From contig NC_084463.1 in assembly GCF_027409185.1 (NCBI RefSeq), positions 164,099,869 to 164,163,868 on the forward strand: a DNA stretch of 64,000 nucleotides, read 5' to 3'. This document shows positions 20,530-31,629 of this stretch, piece after piece (positions within the stretch are counted from its first letter, which is position 1; each line of letters opens with the position of its first letter). This DNA comes from Cynocephalus volans. Lineage: Eukaryota > Chordata > Mammalia > Dermoptera > Cynocephalidae. Below the pieces are notes generated by a model. It was given only the letters and a program-made list of their open reading frames with translations. It was not told where the DNA came from and searched no databases. The position numbers were made by a program, and so were the translations under genes.

Positions 20530-22455
20530 AAAGGATGGAGAGTGTTTGCAGGGGTCTAGACCCTGCACAGAAGGGGACTCCTGAGCCAGGGAAAGGGAGA
20601 GACAAGGCACAGGGGTGGCAGGTGGTGGGCCTGGGGCATGCAGAGGGCAGAGAAGTTGGCAAATCCTAGTCCAGGAGAGCAGATGCCAGACAGGAGGTCA
20701 GCCGGCCATTTAGTGGTGGGGACTTGCAGGTGAGACAGTCAACCCAGCTGGTCCCCATCCAGCCCATTCATGCCCAGGTGCAGCAGGGCCAAGGCAGAGG
20801 CCACACAGGAGGACACAGAGGAGTGTGCAGAGAAGAAGCCCAGTGCAGAGGTGAGGGGAGAGAGGCAGTGACCGCGGGGGGCTGGGAGGGACAGAGGAGG
20901 AGGGGGATTGGGGCATTGGGGTACTAGAGGGAATCTTGACTAGAGGGACGGGGGTGAGAAGGGAGGAGACGGGAGGAGATGAACATTCCAGGAGGCCAGG
21001 ACCACCCACAGGGATAGGGGAGAACTGGGGCATGAGTAATGCTGGGGGAGTGACAGTGGACCCGGGATAAAAATCCTCCAGGAGCGAGGGACCATCTGGG
21101 ATCTGCAGATGACCCCAGAGCAGAAATCAGAGTCTGATGGCCCCAGGTCAAACCTGGGGGCTTGGGTCCAAGGGAGATAGAACATTCTGGAAGGAGAGTG
21201 AGGTGCAAGGAGGACACCTCCCCCCACTTCCAGGCCCCATGGTGGGGGCTGTGGGAGTGGAAACAGCACTGCAGGGGAAGGGGCAGGCAGCTCAGAAGAG
21301 GCAGAAGGTGAGGGGACCCGTCCAAAAGGGGATGCGGGCAGCACCTGATGGCCACCTCGTGCTCCCTCTTCCACCTCTGCCCACTCTGCACCCACCTGCA
21401 GCACCCTCTCTGTCTGCTCCTCTGCCTGGGGCTTCTCTGGCTCCATGCATGTGTGGCCCCTGGAGTGGCTCCTGCAGGCATGTGGCACCCATGGCCAGAG
21501 AGGGAAGGAGACCGTAGGGGAAGACTGCAGTCCCCCAGCCTCCCCACCTCTGGGGGCAAGTCTGAAGCATGCTCCCCAAGGGTCCCCGTGGAATGGGGCC
21601 TCTGGTTCCCAGCACGGTCGCCGTTTGCCAAGGCACCGGCTTTGGGCTTTTCTCTCCTGTCTCACCTGAGATTCCTGGGATCATCTTCTAAATAAACCAC
21701 CTGCCCCCAAGTCCTTATCTCCGGGTTGGCCCTGAGAGGAACCCAAAGCAAGCCCAGGGATTTGGCCGATGCCTGATGTAAGTTCCAAAGGCCACCGTGG
21801 GAACGTTGCAGGAGAGAATGAGGATGGGGACGGTCAAGAAGGGGCAGGTCCTGAGTGGACCAGGAGGCAGGTGAGCACCCAGGCTCGAGGGATGCCAGGT
21901 TCCCTGCATGGGGGACAGGGGATGTGACAGGGAACAAGGGGTTGGTGGAACTGGTCCTGCAATCTGAGTGTCACGAGGAGCTGAGGTCTTTCCAGAAGTG
22001 CTAGAGAGCCCTCCTCACGCCTGCCGAGGCCAGTGCCAGGCCTTCGGGGAGCACATGGAGCTCTCCAGTCCACACTGCAAAGAAGAGACAGGGTAGTCTG
22101 TAATCTGATCCCAGTGGGAAAAAGGGCAAGTCCTTTCTTTCCTATTTTAAAACGCCATCATTACTTTTTAGATTTAAAAAAAAAAGTTTTTTACACCACC
22201 AAGCTGCTGCCAGAAGCACCCCGGGCTCCCAAGACAGGGTGGTGGGGGGTCGAAGGCCTCAGCCACGCACCCCCCATGTCCATATCCTGCCCAGCGACGA
22301 CCACCGAGCCGCCACTGCTGGAACGCTCTGGGGTCCCCTGCCAGAACGAGGGGCATCCCACGGGCCTCGACCATGCCCCCCGTCCTTCCTCCTCCATCCA
22401 CCCTATCTCCCCCCTTCTCCTCTCCACCTCCCCCGCAACGCTCCACAACAACATC
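20530..22455. other. Long GC-rich unique segment, no gene seen
   Basis: Nearly 2 kb with few stops on either strand. Minus-strand frames of 235 and 241 codons overlap in different registers (20924-21665), so at most one could be real, and neither resembles a protein family. No start context, splice pattern or repeat of interest was seen. Best read as open by composition. Confidence 0.45.
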
Positions 22456-22459
22456 TTAG

Positions 22460-23345
22460 AATGTAGAAAATAGTAATTAATTAATTTTTTTTAAGTTTCT
22501 TTCTTTCTTTTTTTTTTTTTTATTAAAAAGATGACTGGTAAGGGGATCTTAACCCTTGACCTGGTGTTGTCAGCACCACGCTCTCCCGAGTGAGCCACGG
22601 GCCGGCCCTTAAAAAAGTTTCTTACAAAGCTTACATAATCCTACGATATGCAAAATCCAGCAACCACACTCCTTGGTATCGACCCAAAGCAGCTGAAAAC
22701 TTCTGTCCACACGAAAACCTGCGCGTAACTGTCCATAGCAGCTCTGTTCACATTCGCCAAAACGTGGGAGCAACCGAGATGCCCTTCAGCAGGTGAACGG
22801 ATAAACAAACCTGTACATCCAGATGATGGAATATGATTTCATGATAAAGGGCAGCGAGCTATCAAGCTGGGAAAAGACATGGCCGAACTGTAAATGTATT
22901 TTGCTAAGTGAAAGAAGCCGGTCTGGAAAGGCTACAGACTGTACGATTCTACCTCTGAGACATTCTGGAAATGGCAAAACTATGAAGACGGTAAAAAGAT
23001 CAGCAGTTACGCTGGGTGAGGGGAAGGAGGGGTGAACAGAGGATTTTTAGGGCAGTGGACTGTCCTGTATGACACTCTGATGGTGGAGACATGTCATTAC
23101 CGAGCATACAACACCAAGAGTGACTCCTAATGCAAACTACTGACTTCGGTTCATAAGAATGCATCAGTATTGGGTCATCCATTGTAACAAATGTGTCACA
23201 CTAATGCAAGATGTTAATAATGGGGAACTGGGTGTGTTTGGGAAGGTGGGACATAGGAATTCTCTGCTCTCTCTGCTCCTTATTTCTATAAACCAAAAAC
23301 TGCTCTAAAAAATAGTATCTATTAATTTTTTTAAAACCCTACTAA
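22460..23345 (+). mobile_element. L1M LINE 3' end, plus strand
   Basis: The ORF2 end and 3' UTR of an old L1: 'aaatccagcaaccacactcc', 'gtgggagcaaccgagatgcc', 'gtaaaaagatcagcagttac' and 'gatttttagggcagtggact'. It is split by a SINE at 22502-22614. The same subfamily occurs at 52310-52735 (plus) and 63330-64000 (minus). Confidence 0.85.
22502..22614 (-). mobile_element. tRNA-Ile-like SINE inserted in L1
   Basis: On the minus strand it starts 'ggccggcccgtggctcactc', continues 'gtggtgctgacaacaccagg' and 'ggttaagatccccttaccag', and ends in a long A-rich tail. A-box and B-box-like segments are present. The direct repeat 'aagtttctt' flanks it at 22493-22501 and 22615-22623. The head differs from the copies at 31991 and 49593, so this is a second subfamily. 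Confidence 0.85.
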
Positions 23346-24300
23346 AATTTGATCCCACGTGACCCACACTGTTGGTGGCAACTGCAGCTGACATTGATCT
23401 CTGCAGAGACCACGCGTTGCTCTTGTTGGTCAGAATCCCCCCACCCTCGCCATCCCCAACCCCATTTAGTGCCTTTGGGCAGCCCCAGAAGCTCCCTGGG
23501 GCTCGGCAGTGGTCAGGGGGGTGGGGGCAGCTGTCTGCCCATCCTTGGTCCAGGAGTCAGTGGCCAGCCCAGAGGTGAGGCTGTGGCCCTGCTGAGCTTC
23601 CTGGGCCACACCCACTGGAGGGGACCCCATTCCACCATCTGTCTCTGGGCCACCCCTGGGCCATCGTGTATCATCTCTGTGCCCATAAACCTCCACCCTG
23701 TCTGGCACAAGAAAAAGATGGAGCAGCCCTTGCCACACGGTCCCCCTCCCCTGCTCACCTGGAGAGCAAACAAAGCCTCCCTTGTCACAGGCCTCTCTGA
23801 GCCGGAGTCATGCTCCCATGGGACCCACGGACACTGCCTAGTCCCTGCAGCTCAAAAGCAAGTCATTGGTGACCTGACCAGAGGGACACACTGCTCTGTG
23901 ATCAGCCACCAGCCCGGCTTTGTGGAGGCTTATCAGAGGTGCTCGGGTTACCTGCAGGGAGTGCACTGCCAGTCACCGGGCTCTGTTCTCCCTGCCTGCC
24001 CAGGCCTGGCCCAGCCTCACACGTGCTGGGGAGATGCAAGAGAAAATGAGTTTGGAGTGGACATCTGGAGGCTGCCTCGGACTTGATCTGCAGCCCATGA
24101 GCCAGCTGGCATGTGAGAAGGGGCACTGGGCTCTGGAGGTGGCCACTTGGGGGACACTGAGGGTGTGTTGGAGCCATGCACATCCCCAACCAGGAACACA
24201 GGACCAGGTCCCACCTTGCTCCATCTTCAGAACACTACACGGCCAAGCGTCCAGGACAATGGGGTCCTCAGTGGGGCTGAGCCCCCCTGGTCCAGAGTCC
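23346..24300. other. Unique GC-rich DNA, no gene seen
   Basis: The longest plus-strand open frame of the window (23349-24086, 245 codons) lies here. Its translation is proline-, serine- and leucine-rich without any recognised motif, and other frames are open over the same bases. I do not call it a gene. Confidence 0.45.
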
Positions 24301-25915
24301 ACTGTAACAGGAAAGTCACACTTTTTTTCTTTGGATGCTGCAAATCAATAAAATAAAATCAAGGTAGCTCAGGGCACTTTCTTCGAACATTCATAACATT
24401 GCTCATACTAGATGTTTTATTTAAATTTGAGGCGGCTGTGCAGAGGAGATCGATGGAGATCATGGGGTGGGGTGCTAAAGTCCCCCTCCGAGGTTCCAAA
24501 GCTCAAGGCCTTGTCCCAGCAGCTACCAGGTGCTGGTAATCATGCAATGTCCCAAATGAAGCTGTGTGAGCCACAGGAGCACTCTGTCCATCCCAGCTGG
24601 GGGGGTGGGCGGCCACTGGGGGGCCCTTGGTCACGTGGCTGACACCCTTGCTCCCCAGCGCCACCAGATTCTTCCTATATTGACTCCCAAGTGTAAGGCT
24701 CTGTGTCTCTCCTGCTCCCACCTCCTTCCTTTTCCTCCAAAGAAGGGCCCCTCTGTCTCCACATCCCATGATTTCATTTTTGAGGCCACCACAAAGTCAG
24801 TTGACATGGCTGTCTCTCCCTTCCAGTCATCCTCCCCCAGAAGAGTGACATGCCACCATCATCACTGTCTCTCCCAAGCACCTGCTCAAGGGAGCCACCC
24901 AGTGCCAGCTAGGGCAAGGAAGGAAAGAAGGAAGGAGGGAAGGAAGGGGTAAATGCTTCAGTTCTTGAAGGTACTCAAGGTGTAGAAAGACCACTAGGCT
25001 TTTTTTCTGTCAAGGGGAAGATGGGGGTTGGTTAAGGTAATGGGAAAAAACTTTCAAACACTGGTTGAATTAACTGGCATTGGGTTTACTAGAAAGGGGA
25101 AGTCTGTGCATGTGCTAAATGCTCCATTTCAGAGTCCAACGGTGAAATCCAATTCCTGCCTAAAAGGACAGATCTGATGTCCCTCGAGGAGATAAATGGC
25201 AGCCGGGTCCACACGCCAGGACTCGGGTTGCACCTGGTCACACAAAGATGCCTGGTCAGGGCTGGCACAGCAGCTGCTCAGAGCTGCAGCCCACACCCCA
25301 TCTTCTCAGCCCACACGCACCACTGTAATGCGGGCATCTGGAAAGCACAGTCCAGCAAGAAAACTCAGCTAGAGGAGGCGGGTTTGGTTAGGGCGCAGTT
25401 TCAGGCAGGAAATTCCAGGGCATCAGGATTCCTGCCCATGGGCTAGGCTTGGGGACTGAGGTCTTGGGGGAGGACCAAGAGGCTCCATCCCTGTGGTGGC
25501 CACAGGAACCAGACTCTCACTTTCACCAGCAACCAGAATAGTAGCAGGACAATTGACCCTGCGTCACAGGCCACCCGCTGAGAACATGGAGGGGGACCGG
25601 AGCCAGGGGACCAGAAAAGCCATCTTTGGACTAGCCTGAGAGAGAAGCCTGAAGGGGTTGCCTCTCAGTTGATCCAGCTCAAGAACCTGCTGCCAATAAT
25701 GCACCTGCCCACCCCCACCAGAATCCACCACCAGGACCAGCCTGCAGCCCACAGTGTCTGCAAGACTCTAAGGATGCCTAACAGGCGTGAAAAGGGCATA
25801 GTACTTGCCGCAATGGTGTAAAGAAAGGAGAGATAGAGAACAGCGTTTGCTGGTGCGTGCAGGTGGCCTCGGCGGGACGGAAGAGTCAAGGGTGGTCACG
25901 TGGGGAGGGGAGTGG
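24301..25915. other. Unique DNA with short GGAA run
   Basis: A-rich piece at about 24320-24365 and a purine run (GGAAGGAAAGAAGGAAGG type) at about 24915-24950. No gene was recognised. Confidence 0.4.
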
Positions 25916-25919
25916 GTGA

Positions 25920-26060
25920 GCATGGGGCCCATGGCCTCACTTCGTTGCTTACTTTTAGGTTTTCTAACGATGTGAATCCATTATCTGTTCAAAACATTGA
26001 ACTTATGAATTTGCAAAATTTGCTCCCAAAGGCCTGGAGGCTCTTTGGGCAGAGACGCTG
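25920..26060. other. Candidate conserved non-coding block
   Basis: A balanced-composition island inside GC-rich DNA with words such as 'ttctaacgatgtgaatccat', 'aaaacattgaacttatgaat' and 'tttgcaaaatttgctcccaa'. No repeat family was recognised. Its contrast with the flanks is the only evidence. Confidence 0.25.
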
Positions 26061-27244
26061 CAGCTGGGCAGATGGGCTCTGTGTCTGCAGGGGACACCCC
26101 TCCACCCTCCGTCTCGGGACCATACCCCTCAGTGCACCAATCCCCCCAACACTGAGACCCCTCCCCGCCACAGACGGACTTCCCTCTCTCAGAAGGGAAG
26201 AGATTCTCAGACCGGAATCTCATAGAAGGAACTGGAAATCAGTGTAACTACCCCCTTCCTTCTTTGCAGCTTCCACCCCTGCCCTGTTGAAAGCAGGATA
26301 TAAACAGTACACAGAATTCATAGGAAAGAGATGCCTCTCTTTGAGAGCTGGAGGCCAGTTTCTTTTCCTTTTCTCCCTCTTCTTCCTCCCCCTCTCCAAG
26401 GACATGGCTCTGCTCCTGGGAACACAGCAGCTCACCCAGAAAGGACAAAAGCCCCGCGAGAGCCAAGCACCCACTGTTGCCCCGGCGTGGCCTGCAGAGC
26501 CAGGCAGAGCAGGCACCGGAAGTCACTCGCGGCGTTGGCGTTGGCCTTGGCCTTGGCCTGGCAGGAAGGCCCCGCTGCCTGCTGGCCCGGTGTCCTGGGC
26601 AGCTCCGTGGGAACTCCCTGGGGGCAGAGCGCACGGCAGGAAGCAGCCACTGGGTGCAGGGCAGGCCTCTCTCATTCCCAGGGACCTGGAGCAAGCTCCC
26701 CAGGCAAGCTCGTTTGGGCCTGCAAGTAAGAAAAATACTGCAACGCTCTGCAGATACTGGAGAAATGTCTTCGGGGCCCCACCCCACCCCAACTTCTTGC
26801 GCACCCCCTCTTCCCCCTCCTCCCTCCACTTCCTCCTGCACCCCCCTCCTCCACTTCTATCACACACACTCACAGTGTCACTGCTGTTTTCTCTAAGATG
26901 AAATGTTGGTGACAACCTTCTGCAGTGCCAAGAGGGAGAACGGGTGGGTGGCTAAGCTTGGCAAAGGGTCAGGGTCTTGGGAACCTTTTCAGTGCCACCC
27001 CCACCCACCAAGGTTTCTGCAGGGGAGGAAAAGAGCCGTGCAGGAAGCCACAGCCAGAGGATGAGGCCCTGCCAGGCCAGCCCCTGCCCAACCCCGCACC
27101 CAGCCCGAGTGGAACCCCAGAGGGGAAGACCTCGGTCCCATCCTTCATGGCTGATATCCTCCCATGATGACAAGATGTAAACCAGCATGTTGGGTGGAGG
27201 TTCATTTGGAGAACCACCCACTGCCCTAAAGCATCTCTTGGGTG
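26061..27244. other. GC-rich unique DNA, no gene seen
   Basis: Open frames of 204 (plus) and 197 (minus) codons overlap the same bases (26248-26901). A short hexamer run of GTTGGC and CTTGGC units lies at about 26533-26558. No protein family was recognised. Confidence 0.45.
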
Positions 27245-27245
27245 C

Positions 27246-27293
27246 TAAGGTCAGTAGGGGTTGGGTGTGACGCCCCAACCCCTACTGACCTTA
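27246..27293. repeat. Perfect 20-bp inverted repeat (hairpin), 8-nt loop
   Basis: The left arm at 27246-27265 is TAAGGTCAGTAGGGGTTGGG. Its exact reverse complement stands at 27274-27293. The loop is TGTGACGC (27266-27273). It lies in otherwise unique DNA and is not part of a recognised transposon or microsatellite. Confidence 0.98.
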
Positions 27294-27394
27294 ACATGGG
27301 GACTTGGGTTTATGAGGAGTGCGTCACAGAGCCACCTAAGTAGTGAAAGGAAGGGCCATGCTGCCAGGGCTTTGACTTGGACAAAAATGTTCTA

Positions 27395-27560
27395 CTCTTA
27401 GATTCATGGAACAATCACATCAGACTAGACCTCAGAGACCAGCAGGGTCGAGCCTTCATTTTACAGGTGAGGAAACTGAGGCCCAGAGAGGCAAAGTGAC
27501 TCACAATGGGGCATCCGGGAAGCCAGCGCAAGGCAGACAGGGGACCTGGGTCTCCCAAGG
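27395..27560 (+). mobile_element. MIR SINE fragment
   Basis: 'ttcattttacaggtgaggaa', 'actgaggcccagagaggcaa' and 'agtgactcacaatggg' form a well kept MIR core. Confidence 0.88.
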
Positions 27561-28119
27561 CCCACATGGGAAATACCAGGTGGTGGTGGGAAGGGTGGCT
27601 GGGTCTCCAGTAGAATGAGGGCATGAGCCTGAGGCCAGTAGAACCTGAAGAAGGAGGCAGGGGCAGACCCTGAGGTGAAAACAAATAGTTTTTCATACGT
27701 CTCCACTTCAGATCCAGAAGCAAGTGAGGCGAGTGAGGCAAAGTGGCCGATCCGTCACATGCAGCTGTCCCCGGAAGCCCCAAGGCCCAAGGGCCACTCA
27801 GCTGCCATTCGCTTCCTTTCCTGGAGTGCAGGCACTGCTGTCATGCTGGGTTTCTCTTGCAGCTGTCACTCTGCAGCGGTGATTGCTCGCGACAGCAGGG
27901 GAGAGGATGTGCAGACGCCCTGAGCACCCTCCTCAAATTGCAAGACTCCGAATTTCAAGCTGAGCTCAGTCCTTGTGGTGTTCAAGTTCACTCCATGCTG
28001 GCAGAAGTCAACTTCCTGTTCACAAGGGGCCAGTGGGGGGGGGGGGGGACAAGGACAGCCTCACGGGACGGTCCAAGGGCGTCTGAGACTCCAGCAAGTG
28101 CTTAGGGCGCACGCTGACG
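27561..28119. other. Unique DNA with G14 run
   Basis: An uninterrupted run of 14 G at 28035-28048 lies in otherwise ordinary sequence. No gene was recognised. Confidence 0.45.
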
Positions 28120-28470
28120 AACAGCGTCGGGATGAATCAGAACAGGGGGTGTCTTTTTCCTCGGAACAAACACACCCGGGCTTAATAATTAAACGAGAAA
28201 TAACTTGGCACGTAGATCTGGGGTTTTGCTGAGCCCAAAACGTTTTGAAAAGATGTTTGGCTCATCCCGTCCCTGGGCGTGGCCCATCCTCTCTGAAAAG
28301 GCAGCGAAGGCATTGAACAACCACAGGCCTCATGCTAGGAACCCACAGGCCATTTGCATTCAAAGACTTTCTCCCCTCCTTGAACCTCTAGGAGTCAAGG
28401 TCACCTGGGGAAGGGGTTTTTCCCGAATTGCCTCCACTGGGATAGATTTCTTGATTCTCTGGCTCTAGAG
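28120..28470. other. Unique segment with homeodomain-like TAAT words
   Basis: Contains 'gggcttaataattaaacgag' at about 28178 and 'catttgcattcaaagac' (octamer-like) at about 28351. No repeat was recognised. A possible enhancer-like sequence, on weak evidence. Confidence 0.25.
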
Positions 28471-28654
28471 CTTCAACAGCATCTACAGGGGCCTGACTCT
28501 CCTGGGGGACTTTGAAGAGATATTTTGGATGATTCAATTACTCTCAAGATGAGAAGTCTTTTGATTCTGATTAACAACAACAAAAGATTCCATCAGCAAC
28601 AGTGCTGTCATTGTGTGAAGGAGGCGTTCGCACTGTTAGGAGCGTTCCAAGAAG
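28471..28654. other. Unique DNA
   Basis: Balanced composition, nothing recognised. Confidence 0.3.
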
Positions 28655-28885
28655 GCCCAGAGGGCACGATCCGAAATATCACAGCAGCTTCCAGGAAATC
28701 CCCTGCCAGGATCCGCTGCCGGGAGAGAAAGCGCTGCCCTGGTCCCGTTTCTGGGGCAAAGGCAGCGGCCGGCCTCTGCTGGCGTGGGCTGTGGGCGGGC
28801 CCTGTGCCTCTGCTCCGAGCCTCCCTAGCAGCCCGCGGGTGGCAGGGACAGTCTGAGCGGCTCCCCGCGCTCTTCTCTGTCCCAC
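28655..28885. other. Small CpG-rich cluster
   Basis: By eye about 16 CpG in roughly 230 bp at about 65% GC (gatccgctgccggga, gcagcggccggcc, cccgcgggtgg and ccccgcgctc among them). This approaches CpG-island density. It could be an unannotated promoter or a GC-rich relic. No first exon could be assigned. Confidence 0.4.
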
Positions 28886-29147
28886 CTCTGGGTGCAGGGC
28901 GAGGTTTGTGTCACGTTTGGTAAGGCAGGTCGTCGTCACCAGCACACAGGCACAGAGATGCCTACGGGCACCACCTGGCAGGCGTAGGCTGCAGCCCACT
29001 ATGCACCAGAGACACCTGGATGGGGAAGACACAGTGTGGCCCTGAGCCACGCACAGGAAGGGGCCACCCCGCAGGTCATCACAAACCACTGCGAGCTTCC
29101 ACCGCCCGCCACCCACCATCCGTCTGACAAATATTTACCTAGATCTC
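28886..29147. other. Unique DNA
   Basis: No gene or repeat recognised. Confidence 0.3.
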
Positions 29148-29149
29148 CT

Positions 29150-29580
29150 TGGCTCCCTGTGGCTGCCGCAACAACATAGCACCCGCTGGGGCCAACACGA
29201 CGGCAGTTCATTCCCTCAGAGCTCCAGGCCAGAGGGCTGCGGCCAAGGAGCCGGCAGGCCACGCTGTCCCAAAACTCCGGGGTGGGGGGCCCTTCCCTGC
29301 CACTCGCTTCTTCTGGTGGTTGCCAGAAATCCTCAGGGGTCCTCAGCTTGCGGACACATCACTTCAGTCTCTACCTCCATGGTCACGTGGCCATCTCCTT
29401 GTGTCTCTGTGACCAAATGTCCCTCCTCTTATAAGGCCCCATTGGATTTAGGGTCCACCCCACACCATGATGACCTCATCTCATTACACCCACAATGGCC
29501 CTACTTGCAAATGAGGCCACATTCTGAGGTTCTGGGAAGGACATGGATTTTGCGCAGACGTGATCCAACCCAGTAGGAGA
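29150..29580 (-). mobile_element. MLT1-type MaLR LTR, minus strand
   Basis: Reversed MLT1 order: 'tggctgccgcaacaacatag' at the start, then 'tcctcttataaggccccatt', 'ggatttagggtccacccca', 'gatgacctcatctcattaca' and 'aatgaggccacattctgagg'. These are the conserved LTR blocks read backwards. It is an old solo LTR with no internal region. Confidence 0.8.
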
Positions 29581-29604
29581 ATGTTCTAGAAGCAGGCCCT
29601 GTTC

Positions 29605-30470
29605 TGGTCCCTGTCTTCCAGGACCTTGCATTTCTGGTGAGGGAGATGGATTCAACCTAATGGAATGTCCAGTCGAGATCAGCACTACGGAGAGAAGTGC
29701 AGCAGAGGAGAGGGCTCCCGGTGATGGGGACGCCATTGTCCGCAGGGAAGCCCAGGAAAGCGTCCTTGAGGAGCTGACTGCTGCACGGGGGGCAGTGCGA
29801 CCATCCAGGGGATCTGCCTGGAGCAGCCGGAGCAGCCGGCTTGAATCAGGAGTGTGCGGGGACCAGTGTCCAGGGACCAGCAAGGAGGCCGAGCGTCTGC
29901 CCTGGAGGAGGAGAAGCTGGTAGGGTGGCCACTGCCAAGACCAGAGCAACGCATCTGTCCTGACCACATGAGGACCTGGGAGGTGAACTGTGGGCATGGG
30001 GGTGGGGGGCACGGGGAGTGTGGCCTGGATGAGTCTGGCCTGTTCCAGTCGCCATGGGGAGAGTCAACTGAGGGGCACAAGGGGAGCAGGAGGAGCAGTC
30101 CCGGAGGGGCTGGGGCCAGGACAGGTGGGAGACAGGAGGGGGAGGGGTGCCGGATGCTGGACGTAGGTCACAGGTCATGCCAACAGGCTTCACCAAGTTA
30201 GCAGGTGTGCATGGGACCAAAAGACAAATATTACAGGCAACTGTGGGGCTTTGGGCCTGAATGGCGAGACTGTTGGCTGACGCGAGGGTGAAAAGACTGC
30301 AGATAAAATGCTCTGTGGTCACTCCAGAAAGCATGAGGAACCCCACCCGGAGTCAAGATTCAGGGAGGGGGACTTCTGAGCTGGGTTTTGAAGGATGACT
30401 AGGAAAGCCCAGGTGTGCCCTAGGTGAGCAGGTCATTCAGGGAAGGGTTCAGCATGCCCCTGTGTCAAAT
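29605..30470 (+). mobile_element. Old LINE-like repeat (L2/L3-type), low confidence
   Basis: 'gatcagcactacggagagaa', 'gtgcagcagaggagagggct', 'ccttgaggagctgactgctg' and later 'gagctgggttttgaaggatg' with 'catgcc' correspond in order to a widespread old repeat (agtgctatgaagaaaaataaa ... ctgaggaggtgacatttgag ... ctgaaggatgag). It is much diverged, and unique DNA may be mixed in. Confidence 0.4.
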
Positions 30471-30625
30471 TCTCTGATTAGGGTGGTTTCCGTTTCCTCT
30501 CCTGAGCCTCCCATACCTGAGACGGGTCCTGCCTCGCCCAGCGCAGCAGCGGGCAGGATGAAGGGGCACTGGCTGTGAGGTCTGCACCCTGGCTCTGCTC
30601 TTAACTGCAGCACAACCTCAGGCTC

Positions 30626-31079
30626 TGTGGGAAGTTGAATTGTATCCCCCCAAAAAAATATGTCCACACCCTAACCCCTGGTGCCTGTGAATGTGCCCTT
30701 ACTGGGAGACAGGGTCTTTGCAGATGTGATCCAGTAGAGGTGAGGTCGTCCTGGGCTGCAGGGGGCCCAGATGCAATGCCTGGTGTCCTCCCAGGGAGAG
30801 GGACATTTGGAGACACAGAGACACACACAGAGGGAAGAAGACCATATGAACATGGAGGCAGAGACCAGAAAGATGCCACAAGCCAAGAGCACCAAAGATT
30901 GCCAGCAGCCACCAGAATCCAGAGGACGGCCAGGTAACAAGTTTTTCCCTCAGATCTTCTAGAAGAAACCCACCCTACCAATGCCTTGTTTTTGACTTCT
31001 GGACTTAGAACCGTGAGATAATTTCTGTTGCTTTAAGCCACACAGTTTTGTGGTACTTTGTTACGGCAGACCCAGGACA
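30626..31079 (+). mobile_element. MLT1A-type MaLR LTR
   Basis: Blocks in order: 'gggaagttgaattgtatccc', 'cctgtgaatgtgcccttact', 'tctttgcagatgtgatccag', 'agacacacacagagggaaga', 'ggcagagaccagaaagatg', 'gacttctggacttagaacc' and 'tgtggtactttgttacggca'. This is a full-length MLT1 LTR of about 454 bp, starting TG and ending CA. No internal gag-pol remnant is attached, so it is a solo LTR. Confidence 0.9.
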
Positions 31080-31237
31080 CTCCTCTAGGCCCCACTACTG
31101 TCCTCTATAAGGTAGGGATAGTGGCCCCCATTCAGAATCATCCTAGGGATTGTTTCAAGCTCTGTCCCAAAGGGGCATTACCCTGTGCTCCTCTACCAGT
31201 GGGGACACTTGTCTCAGCCCAGAGCCTCAGGAGCTGG
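31080..31237. other. Unique DNA between two repeats
   Basis: Nothing recognised. Confidence 0.3.
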
Positions 31238-31391
31238 GCTACTCAAAGCGTGGTCAGGCAGCCAGCCACCTCAGCATCACCTCGAAGCTGGTTAGAAACA
31301 CCCTATCTGGACCCGGAGACCCAGAATCTGTTCTGTGACAAGATCCCCAGGGATTTCCTCTGCACAGTAAAAGTTGAGAAGCCCTGGTCTA
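31238..31391 (+). mobile_element. hAT-Charlie MER20/MER58-like element
   Basis: 'ctcaaagcgtggtcaggcag', 'cctcagcatcacctcgaagc', 'ctggttagaaacaccctatc' and the end 'aaaagttgagaagccctgg' follow the short non-autonomous hAT group. The exact family within the group is uncertain. Confidence 0.65.
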
Positions 31392-31629
31392 GAATGCAGA
31401 GCCTGAAGCAAGGATTTGGACCCTGGTCCTTTCTGAGGAAGGTGCAAGCTTAGGATGGGGGGAGGGAGTACAAGGGCCATGAAACAAAGCACGATGCCCA
31501 GGAATGAGAGAGACAGTGAAGAAACATGCCAGGTGTCTGAGCTGGAACTGCACCTCCAAGAGGTCCCTGGAGAGAAAGGGAGGAGGGGGCGTTTATCAGC
31601 CTGGCTGTGACCTCTTGTTTCCCACTGTT

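Noticed and set aside
20924..21665. Two minus-strand open frames of 235 and 241 codons
   Set aside because: They overlap in different registers over the same GC-rich bases, so the openness is a composition effect. No motif was recognised.
23349..24086. Plus-strand open frame of 245 codons
   Set aside because: GC-rich, low in stops by composition, and overlapped by other open frames. No domain, signal peptide or family resemblance was seen, and codon content looks like random GC-rich DNA.
26248..26901. Overlapping frames of 197, 204 and 139 codons
   Set aside because: Open on both strands over the same GC-rich DNA. No splice pattern or domain was recognised.
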